Source of the DNA: Verrucomicrobiaceae bacterium
GTDB taxonomy: Bacteria; Verrucomicrobiota; Verrucomicrobiia; Verrucomicrobiales; Verrucomicrobiaceae
Reading direction: 5' to 3'
DNA: 49,721 nt
NCBI GenBank assembly: GCA_027484445.1
Contig: JAIXSY010000054.1
Coordinates: 1 to 49,721 of the forward strand
How positions within the stretch are numbered: position 1 is the stretch's first letter; every line of letters begins with the position of its first letter. Positions 36,154-44,400 of the stretch are shown piece after piece. The translations under genes were made by a program, and so were the position numbers. The notes beneath the pieces were generated by a model. That model was not told where the DNA came from. It saw nothing but the letters and a program-made list of their open reading frames with translations, and did not search any database.

Positions 36154-38776
36154 AACCGTCACCCCTGATATCCCTTTCCCATCCAACCCCGCCCGCGCTG
36201 ACGCCTTTCCGGACATCCTCAGCCTGTTGCGCGGCCGCGCCTTGGCTGACCCAAAGGCAACGGCGATCGAGGATGCCGCGACAGGTGCGGTGCAAAGCTA
36301 TGGCGCCTTGCTGCGGCGGGTGGAGATACTCGCCGGGCAGATTGCGGCGCGCAGTGGCACGGTTGGTCGGCCTCGGATCGCAATTGTCATGCCCAACGGC
36401 GGCGCGTTTTCCGAAGTGCTCTTGGCTGTTGCCGTGGTCGGGACGGCATTGCCGTTCAATCCCGCCTTCACCGAGGCGGAGTTCGAAAGCTATTTCCTAG
36501 AAACCGAACTCGACCTGCTGGTGACGGTCACGGGATATGCCCCAATCGCGCGCCGGGTCGCGCAGCGTCTGGGCATCCAGACCCTCGATCTCGACTCGCT
36601 GCCGAAGGATGCGCCGATCCCTGATCTGCCACCCCCTTCGCCCGATGATGTCGCCTTGGTGCTTTTGACCTCGGGCTCGACGGGCCGCGCGAAGCGCGTG
36701 CCGCTGTCGCATCGCAACGTTTGCACTGCGGCGCGGGATGTCAGCGTGTCGTTGCATCTGGCACCCGAAGATCGCTGCCTCAGCATGTGGGAGCTTTTCC
36801 ATGTCGGCGGGCTGGTCGATCTTTTGCTCGCCCCGCTGCATTCCGGCGGCACCGTCATTGCCACCTCCGGCTTTGACGCCACGAAGTTCTTCGATCTTTT
36901 GTCGCAGCGCAGGCCGACCTGGTTTCAGGCTGTGCCCACCGCGCTGGGGGAATTGGGTCTTGTCGCGGCGCGCAATGGCTATGACGCGGGCGGCCAAAGC
37001 CTGCGCTTTCTGCGCTCGGTCGCGGCGGCTTTGTCGCCTTCGCTCATGGCCGAGATCGAAACCCTGTTCCGGGTACCGGTGTTGCAGACCTTTGGGATGA
37101 CCGAAGCTTCTCCGCTGATCTGCTCGACCGGGTTTGACGCCTCCGACCGGCTGCCCGGATCGGTCGGACGGTCCTGCGGAACCGAAATCAGCATATTCGA
37201 CGCCAACTGGACGCAACAAGGCCGCGGCGTCGAAGGTGAGGTTGCGATCCGCGGGCCGAATGTGTTTTCCGGTTACGAAGCAGACCCGGCAGCGAATGAG
37301 GCTGCATTCCGGGACGGCTGGTTTCGAACAGGCGATCTGGGGCGCGTGGACGCGGAAGGTCGATTGTTCCTTACCGGGCGGATCAAAGAATTGGTCAACC
37401 GTGGCGGCGAAAAGGTCAACCTGCGCGAGGTGGATGACGCGCTCTTGGCCCATCAGGCTGTCTACGAAGCTGCCGCCTTTCCCGTGCCGCATCGCAACTT
37501 GGGCGAAGACGTCGCCGCAGCCGTTGTCCTGCGCCCGAATGCGGTCATCACGGCGACAGAGCTGCGTCAGGCGCTTGCATCGCGGTTGGCTGCATTCAAG
37601 ATTCCGCGCCAGATCATTTTTCTGACCGCTTTGCCCCGAAACGCAGTGGGCAAGATCGACCGCCGCCAACTCGCAACCGTGGCTTTGGCGGATACTGGCA
37701 CAGACGCCCATCCCCCTGCAGCCCCGGAAACAACCTTGGAGACGCAGCTCGCATCGATCTGGGCGCGGGAACTGGGCGTTGCCTCGGTCGGACTCGACGC
37801 GGATTTTGTGCGATTGGGCGGCGACTCCCTCGCCGCGTTGCGGGTCTTGTTGGCCGTAGAAACCGAAACCGGGCTGTCCTTGCCGGACGACGTGCTGTCG
37901 CGACTTAGCACCATCCGCGACATGGCAAAAATGCTGGTGTCCGAGGGCAAATCGCCCAGCGCGGCACCTGCCGCCGTCGGCATCACCCACGAAGAGTTGC
38001 GTCAAATTCAAGCGGTCATTTCCATCGGGAAGATACCGGTTCTAAGGCCGGGATCGACCTTCAAGGTCATCAACTCGGCTGGCACGAAACCTCCGCTGAT
38101 CTGGTTCTTCAACCGGCCCGCAACCGAGATGCATGTGCTCCAGCAAAGCATGCCGCCCGACCGCCCCGTTTACGGAGGGTTCTCGGGCGGAAAGCTCTTT
38201 GACATGGATGACGCGCCCATGGAACGGCTGGCACAGCACTACGCCGCCGAGCTGCTCAGAGAGTTTCCCACTGGTGCCTATGTGCTTGGCGGCAACTGCA
38301 AGGGCGCGCGCGTGGCTTGGGAGGTCGCCAAGCTGCTCGATCAAGCCGGGCGCAAGGTCGACCGTCTCTGCCTGCTCGAATATTCCCATCGGAACCTCCA
38401 TCATTTCGCCAGTCCCATGCTGCTGATGTTCGGCAAGCACAGCCGCCAAAAGGCGTATCGGCCCATAGGCTGGGGCGAAACGGGCTGGCAAAGCGCGTTT
38501 GCCGTGCCGCCCGTCGTGTCGTGGATCAATGGCACGCATGGCGGCTTTTTCCGCAGCGATACGACAGCACTCTTCGTCGAAACGCTCTGCGCCTTCCTCG
38601 ACGGCCATCCGAAAATCGACGGCACGCTTGGATCGCCTGACGGGCGTCGCGTGATGAAAATTCACGGCAGCTGGCTTCGCTTCAATCTGTTCAGGGCGTT
38701 TTACAAGGTATCCGTACGGTTGCGGCACGGGCGGCGAATCCGCTACGATCCCTTCACCGGAGAAGCCCGGCGATAG
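36146..38776 (+). CDS. NRPS-like A-T-TE enzyme (adenylation, carrier, thioesterase-like)
   Basis: 876 aa. The adenylation domain, about 20-540, has LLTSGSTGRAKRVPLSH (A3), FGMTEASPLI (A5 region), GWFRTGDLGR (A7), GRIKELVNRGGEKV (A8) and PRNAVGKIDRRQL (A10, catalytic lysine). A carrier domain at about 540-630 has the phosphopantetheine site LGGDSLAALRVL. The C-terminal ~250 residues are alpha/beta-hydrolase thioesterase-like, with GGNCKGARVAWEV where the nucleophile elbow GxSxG would be, so cysteine replaces serine, and later HGGFF as a possible histidine. There is no condensation domain. Such monomodular enzymes activate and release or dimerise one acid. The ATG at 36146 overlaps the amidohydrolase gene; upstream in-frame ATGs lie inside it. 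Confidence 0.85.
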   Translation: MPETVTPDIPFPSNPARADAFPDILSLLRGRALADPKATAIEDAATGAVQSYGALLRRVEILAGQIAARSGTVGRPRIAIVMPNGGAFSEVLLAVAVVGTALPFNPAFTEAEFESYFLETELDLLVTVTGYAPIARRVAQRLGIQTLDLDSLPKDAPIPDLPPPSPDDVALVLLTSGSTGRAKRVPLSHRNVCTAARDVSVSLHLAPEDRCLSMWELFHVGGLVDLLLAPLHSGGTVIATSGFDATKFFDLLSQRRPTWFQAVPTALGELGLVAARNGYDAGGQSLRFLRSVAAALSPSLMAEIETLFRVPVLQTFGMTEASPLICSTGFDASDRLPGSVGRSCGTEISIFDANWTQQGRGVEGEVAIRGPNVFSGYEADPAANEAAFRDGWFRTGDLGRVDAEGRLFLTGRIKELVNRGGEKVNLREVDDALLAHQAVYEAAAFPVPHRNLGEDVAAAVVLRPNAVITATELRQALASRLAAFKIPRQIIFLTALPRNAVGKIDRRQLATVALADTGTDAHPPAAPETTLETQLASIWARELGVASVGLDADFVRLGGDSLAALRVLLAVETETGLSLPDDVLSRLSTIRDMAKMLVSEGKSPSAAPAAVGITHEELRQIQAVISIGKIPVLRPGSTFKVINSAGTKPPLIWFFNRPATEMHVLQQSMPPDRPVYGGFSGGKLFDMDDAPMERLAQHYAAELLREFPTGAYVLGGNCKGARVAWEVAKLLDQAGRKVDRLCLLEYSHRNLHHFASPMLLMFGKHSRQKAYRPIGWGETGWQSAFAVPPVVSWINGTHGGFFRSDTTALFVETLCAFLDGHPKIDGTLGSPDGRRVMKIHGSWLRFNLFRAFYKVSVRLRHGRRIRYDPFTGEARR

Positions 38777-39141
38777 CGTCCCATGGCCGATCCAGCCATT
38801 CTGGTTCGGCGCAAGGTGCAGGCGGTGCGGCATAAGTTTTGTCACGCGGCCTCACCGGTCAAATTCGGGTTCTTTCGGCAGCAACCGCCGCATCTGCAGC
38901 CGGTCTTGCCCTTCGGCCCGGCCGATCTTGCTGTCAGCGCGCCGCAAGACATTCGCCCGCAAGCGGAAGCAAGCTTGTTTTTAAACCCGGTCCTGTTAAC
39001 TTTTGTTAAGTTCGTCATGGCGAACACAGGCGTGCCGATGGCGGTCCCATTGGGGCGGCTAGATTCCTGCTTTGGATACGCAAAAAGTAACCGGCCTGCC
39101 CGCTTGTAAGCTGGAGCGCCTAGCACGAAAGGAGCGCCGGA
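38777..39141 (+). other. 365-bp gap with one small inverted repeat
   Basis: No convincing gene. TTAAC TTTT GTTAA (38996-39009) is a perfect short inverted repeat in an AT-rich pocket and could be an operator or promoter element for the sulfotransferase/glycosyltransferase pair downstream. The sulfotransferase is preceded by AAAGGAG. Confidence 0.4.
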
Positions 39142-39750
39142 TTGCCAGTTTACACACTCGCAGGTCGTCGCGTCCTCTTTATGCATGTGCCAAAGACCGG
39201 GGGAATGGCGGTCTCGGCAGTACTGCAGGCTGCCGGAGCGATGCGCTTTGACGCGCCCCTCGGCGCGGGTCGACGGTCGAGGTTTCAGCCGCGACATGCG
39301 ACGGCTGATACAGTGGCGCAGGTATTTGATCCCGACTGGTTTGATTATGCCTTTCTCATCGTGCGTGATCCGGTGCAGCGGGCGATCTCGGAATATCGCT
39401 ACCAGCGTCGCAAAGCCGGCCTGCATCTCGCGCGCGTGCTTGGCTTTGACCAATGGCTCAACATCTCTTTGGGTCGCGCCAAAAACACCCCCGGCTTCCG
39501 CGATAACCATTTCCGACCGCAGGTCGACTACCTGTGGCCGGGCAGCCAAGTGTTTCGCTACGAGGATGGGCTGGCCCTGCCGCTGCGCGCGCTCTCCGCG
39601 CTCACCGGGCTAGACCTTGTGTCCGGCCTATCGGTAAAGAACCCCTCGCCCAGCCTGCAGATCGCCCCGTCCGCACAAAGTCGCGCAGCACTCCAGACCG
39701 CCTATCGCCGCGATTTTGAGGAATTCGGTTATTCGAGGGGCCAAGATTGA
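39142..39750 (+). CDS. sulfotransferase family protein
   Basis: 202 aa, TTG start supported by AAAGGAG seven bases upstream. VLFMHVPKTGGMAVSAVL is the PAPS 5'-phosphosulfate loop (HVPKTGG as in carbohydrate sulfotransferases) and FLIVRDPVQRAISEYRYQRR is the 3'-phosphate-binding segment with R and S. Short compared with eukaryotic relatives, but normal for bacterial polysaccharide sulfotransferases. The stop overlaps the glycosyltransferase start, suggesting that the two act on one glycan. Confidence 0.85.
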   Translation: MPVYTLAGRRVLFMHVPKTGGMAVSAVLQAAGAMRFDAPLGAGRRSRFQPRHATADTVAQVFDPDWFDYAFLIVRDPVQRAISEYRYQRRKAGLHLARVLGFDQWLNISLGRAKNTPGFRDNHFRPQVDYLWPGSQVFRYEDGLALPLRALSALTGLDLVSGLSVKNPSPSLQIAPSAQSRAALQTAYRRDFEEFGYSRGQD

Positions 39751-40697
39751 CCCCTAAACCCACCCTCACTGTCCTGATGGCGGTCTACAATGACAAGTAT
39801 CGCGTCGGACAGGCGATCGAGTCGATTTTGGCGCAGAGTTTCCGGTCGTTAGATCTGCTGATCGTTGACGATGGTTCAACCGATGGCACCGACGATCTTA
39901 TCCGTGCTTATGCTGCGAGAGAGAGCCGCATTCGGACACTGCGCCTGCCGGAAAACAGCGGCTTGGGCGCCGCGTTGCAAGCCGGTCTGGGGGAAACAAG
40001 CGCCGATCTGATTGCCCGGATGGACTCGGATGACATTTCCCATCCAGAGCGACTGGCCCGGCAGGTCGCCATGATGGAAAGACACGGCCTTGACGTGCTT
40101 GGTGCGGCGCAGGACCGTGGCAAACGCCGCGTGCTTGGCGCGCTAAAGCCCGAAGCCCTGACGCACGCCACCATCGTCAGGGCATTGCCCCACCACAATG
40201 TGCTGGTCCACCCGTCTGTCATGTTCCGCCTGTCAACCGTCCGGCCAGTCGAGGGCTATGATCCACGGTTCATCATGGCACAGGACTATGATCTCTGGCT
40301 GCGGCTCATCGGATTGGCGCGCTTTGGAAATCTCCCGGATAAGTTGATCGTCTCTCCCGCGAACCCCGATCGCGCCTCTGGGCCGCGCAATCGGCTGCGC
40401 CACACCGTGTTCAGCGTGACCGCAGCAGCGAACCACTTCAGAAGAAAGCTTGGTATGGTCGGGCTTGATCCGAACCAAAGCGCGTCAGACCTTGGCCGCG
40501 AGCTCGTCTTTCTGCTCGATCAGGTGGGCGATGCCGACTTCTTCGACCTTAGCCGACATGCCATCCGTCTGGTCCGCTACTCCGAGCCCGACCCCGAATC
40601 GCTCGACCTGATCAAGTCCCGCATCTTTGCCCGTGCAGGCCTCGGAGTCCGTGCCAAGTGGATGCTCTATGGCTTGGACACACGCCCGGCAGGCTGA
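39747..40697 (+). CDS. family 2 glycosyltransferase
   Basis: 316 aa, TTG start overlapping the sulfotransferase stop (TTGA). GT-A fold: LTVLMAVYNDKYRVGQAIESIL, LLIVDDGSTDGTDDLI (nucleotide-binding aspartates), SADLIARMDSDDISHPERL (DxD-type metal site) and YDPRFIMAQDYDLWLRL (the ED-like catalytic region, here QDYDLW). No membrane segment, so cytoplasmic face. Probably acts on the surface polysaccharide or capsule that the neighbouring sulfotransferase decorates. Donor and acceptor sugars not predictable. Confidence 0.92.
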   Translation: MTPKPTLTVLMAVYNDKYRVGQAIESILAQSFRSLDLLIVDDGSTDGTDDLIRAYAARESRIRTLRLPENSGLGAALQAGLGETSADLIARMDSDDISHPERLARQVAMMERHGLDVLGAAQDRGKRRVLGALKPEALTHATIVRALPHHNVLVHPSVMFRLSTVRPVEGYDPRFIMAQDYDLWLRLIGLARFGNLPDKLIVSPANPDRASGPRNRLRHTVFSVTAAANHFRRKLGMVGLDPNQSASDLGRELVFLLDQVGDADFFDLSRHAIRLVRYSEPDPESLDLIKSRIFARAGLGVRAKWMLYGLDTRPAG

Positions 40698-41139
40698 CGC
40701 CCCGTACCGGCAAGCATCGCCAATCCGGCCTTGCTTGGGCCTTGGCGCGATAGCGGCCATCGCCCAGCAACATGACCAACAGCCCGATGTGTTGCAGCCC
40801 CCGCATCGCGTGCCTTGGTCAAGTCTGCATGCCATCACAGCAGACCCCAAAGCGATCCAAATGGCGTCTCAGACAGCACAATCCCAAAGTCTGTTCGCGG
40901 CATCGCGGCACCTGCCTTAACGATGCCATAGTCGAGGGTTTCCTACTGGTCCCGTGACCCGAGAGCAGCAGACCGCGCAGCGCAGCAGGATGTGTTTGGG
41001 CGGTGTGGGCTGTTCCTCAGCCAAAGACGTAATCTTACTAAGAAGGACCTGCGGTCACCCGTTGACCATGAGACCAGACAGCAGCGGACCAGCAAGAAAT
41101 CTATCTAGGAAACTAGACATATTTCAGATACGAGCAATA

Positions 41140-41157
41140 CCTGTCCTGTAGGACAGG
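41140..41157 (+). promoter_or_regulatory. perfect 7-bp hairpin CCTGTCC TGTA GGACAGG
   Basis: Stem 41140-41146 with 41151-41157, loop TGTA. No U-tract follows, so it is not a rho-independent terminator for the upstream gene. It may be an operator or RNA element. Confidence 0.4.
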
Positions 41158-41254
41158 GGTGCGCTTCTGCGGAAATGTAGCCCGGCAAGCTTTGCCGTAG
41201 TAAATGGTGTGTTGAGTGGTGGTTGCATGTACTTGCTCTCTGTCGAGAGATCAG

Positions 41255-41270
41255 CGTTTCGTACGAAACG
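41255..41270 (+). promoter_or_regulatory. 16-bp perfect palindrome CGTTTCGTACGAAACG
   Basis: Each half is the exact reverse complement of the other with no spacer. It is located 171 bp before the RTX gene ATG and followed by the AT-rich GGTATTTTAAG. The size and symmetry suit a dimeric TetR- or LacI-type repressor site. The cognate regulator is not in the window. Confidence 0.45.
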
Positions 41271-41441
41271 GTATTTTAAGCGCAGGACATGCGCGCCATT
41301 TGCCTTCGGCATTGGCCAGCCAGTCTACCGCAGATGAGCGGCAGTTACCGGAGTTGGAAACAAGTCCAGCGACTTATCCAGGCATAATTCTCCAAATTCA
41401 AACGCCAAATCGCATTTGGCGCTAAACCTTGGATTGAAAAG

Positions 41442-44400
41442 ATGCCGATTGACGATACGCCCATCACTGCTTCTTCGTCGGACCCCCTCGCCGGGGCCTG
41501 TGTCTGTGGCAGCACGGGTTGCGGTGGACAGTGTCTGACCGGGCAGACCGTGGCTACCGGGCCCATCACCCCTGTTTTCGCGACCGATCAGGCGGTCTGC
41601 TCTTGCGCGCTGCAGGACCCGATCGCTGCCGCCTATGAGGCGTCGCGGCTTGGGGACATGGATGGTCTTATCGGCCTTGAGGCAAACACCATCCTGTCAT
41701 CGGCGGTCAATGGCCCGCTGATGTTGAATGATGCAACCCAGGCACCGATCCCGGGCGGGATGCAATTCTACCTGCAATTCCAGTTGAATTGGCAGGGTGA
41801 TGACCGCGAAGAATTTCAGGTTCTGGCCAAGGTCGCCACCGCACAATCCGCTTCGACCAATCAGATCGAGTTGAAGCAGGTCTTTGGATCGACGCAGGTC
41901 CAGCTGTTGGTGGAAGTCAACGGGGTCGAAAAGTCCTTCGTCGTCAACGGCGTCATGGTCAACAGTGATCGCAACTGGATTGTCCAGGTTACCGATCAGG
42001 GACAGGCGCAATTAATCATCGACGGCGCATTGCGTGGAGAGATGTTCGTCGGGGACATCAGCTCGATTCCGCGCGATCAGGTCACGCTTGGCAAATCGGA
42101 TTTCGGGGGTGGAAACCAAGTCTGGGGCGCGTTCAGCAATGTGCGCGCCGATCTGGACGGAGACGGGCTGCAAGACGTTGTCCAAGTGCCGCCGCCGCGC
42201 CTGCCCGTGCCCTTTGCCCCCGACCCGATCCCTGATCTGCCGAACCCGAACCCGGATGGCTTTACCAACACCGCGCTCATTCCGAACGCGGATCGCATCA
42301 TCACGCGCGGTGATACCGGGAACCCGATCATCGACACCATGTCGGTCGGGGTTGGATGGAAGGGTGATACGATCACCTATTCGTTCAATGTCCAAGACAT
42401 CGACAACAACGGCAAGGCCGATTTCGACGAAGGCGGATGGCGTAAATTCTACGCCCATATGCTGACCAATGTGACGCAGTTTACCGGGGTCGATTTCTGG
42501 GAGCGACCCGAAGGCGTCGGAACCATTGAATACAATTTGGCACCCGGAGGTGGCGGGGTCTCTGGAACACCCGGGCTTTTTGCAGCGCCGAATACTGGCA
42601 CCATCGTCGGCATTACGGGCGCTGTTGCCGACGTGGGGCTTAACGTCGGGGCATTCAATTTCACCCGCACGTTCTTTCATGAAACGGGCCATGCACTTGG
42701 CCTTGCGCATCCGCATGACTTTGAAAATCCCAACGGGATCGATACGGGCATCTCACAGGGTTTTGCGGGCATTTCGCAGAAAGGCGACCATTTTCTAAAC
42801 TCGAAACTTTACGCATCCACCAGTTACGCCGGAAAGTTCTGGGGTGAGGATAACCCTTTTACCACTGCTGTTGATTTCGGCACCAATCTGGATGGGCTGG
42901 ATCAAAGCACCTTTCTGCCCTTTGATATTGCCGCGCTTCAAACCCTTTACGGAATCAACCCGACCTTTGCGCTTGGCGATGATGTTTATTCGTTCAACGA
43001 CAGCGGAGCGGAAAGCCAAGGTCTGCGCACCATTTGGGACAATGGCGGCACCGATACGATCCAATATACCGGCAGCCAGCGTTCTGTCATCAATCTGAAC
43101 GATGCCACCATTCGTCAAGAGGTGGGCGGCGGCGGTTTTCTGTCGACCTCGGAATCCCTCGACGCGGGCTTCCTCATCGCCAATGGGGTGACGATCGAAA
43201 ATGCGATCGGCGGCGAAAAGCAGGACTTCATCACCGGCAACGAGGTTGCCAACACCCTGACCGGTAACGGTGGCAACGACATCATCAAGGGCGGTGACGG
43301 CAATGACGTTCTGATCGGAGGCACGGGCAACGATTCGCTCGACGGTGGTTCGGACATGGACGTTGCATCCCTGTCCGGCGCGCGCGCTGATTACAGTTGG
43401 AACGGTCAAGCCGACAACATCTGGACCTTTACCCATCTGACCACGGGCGCCGTCGATACGCTGCGCGACATCGAAACCGTGCGCTTCGAGGCGTCGAACG
43501 AAACGCTGGTGCTTTCCGCCACCCCCTTTACCGCCCGCCCGCTCGAAGTCACGCAGCCCCCCCCGATCATTCCCGGCCCCGCCTTCTTTGCCGAAGCGAC
43601 CGTGCGCTTTGACAATCCGGCTGGCGGGCAGTGGCAGCGTGTCTTCGATTTCGGCAACGGTCCGGCAAAGCAGAACATCCTGCTTACGCAGGTCCGCAAT
43701 ACCAACACGATGCGCCTCGACTACTATGGCGAAACGTCGAACTTCTACCTCGAAGTGCCGAACAGCATCGTTCAGGGCCGGGTCGCGACTTGGCGGGTGG
43801 AAATCTCGGAACTGGGCGCGGTCAAGATCTTCAAGGATGGCGTGGTGGTCGCAACCGGCACCGGCCAGCCCCTGCTCGACGTTCCCCGTGCAAATCTGCT
43901 TGTCGGGCAAAGCAACTGGAGCGGCGACACCCCGCTGATCGGTGAAGTGCTGTCCTTCACTGCCGATATCAACGGCGACGGCACTATCGACGTTCAGCGC
44001 GGCACGGCAGACCCGCTGCCCGGCATCGTGAATGGCACGGTCGGCGATGACTTCTTGTCGGTCGGTTTTGCCGATGTGCAGGATGATGCCGTCGATGGCC
44101 CGGATGGCTTGAACGATGTCATCGACGTGGGCGGAGGCAACGATACCGTCAGCTTCGGTGCTGGCAGCAATACGGTCTATGGCGGCGCTGGCGATGACCT
44201 GATCAACTCTGGCATCGTGTCAGGCGCGGCCAGCGGCAATACGCTGATCTACGGCGGCATCGGCAATGACAACATTTCCGACTCTGCGGGCAACGACACC
44301 GTCTATGGCGGCCTTGGCAATGACCTGCTGACATTGGATCGCGGCGGCGATGATGTGGCGGACGGTGGCGATGGCAATGACACTCTCATTGGCGGCGCAG

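Larger units (their letters stand above)
40698..41441 (+). other. 744-bp spacer before the RTX gene, rich in inverted repeats
   Basis: No convincing gene. Short frames on both strands lack ribosome-binding sites. The last 300 bases hold three inverted repeats: CCTGTCC/GGACAGG (41140-41157), CTCTC/GAGAG (41236-41249) and a perfect 16-bp palindrome (41255-41270). This suggests a regulated promoter region for the following exoprotein gene. Confidence 0.45.

Noticed and set aside
36497..38011. 504-codon open frame antisense to the A-T-TE gene
   Set aside because: High-GC mirror frame. The plus strand has complete adenylation motifs and the antisense product is low-complexity.
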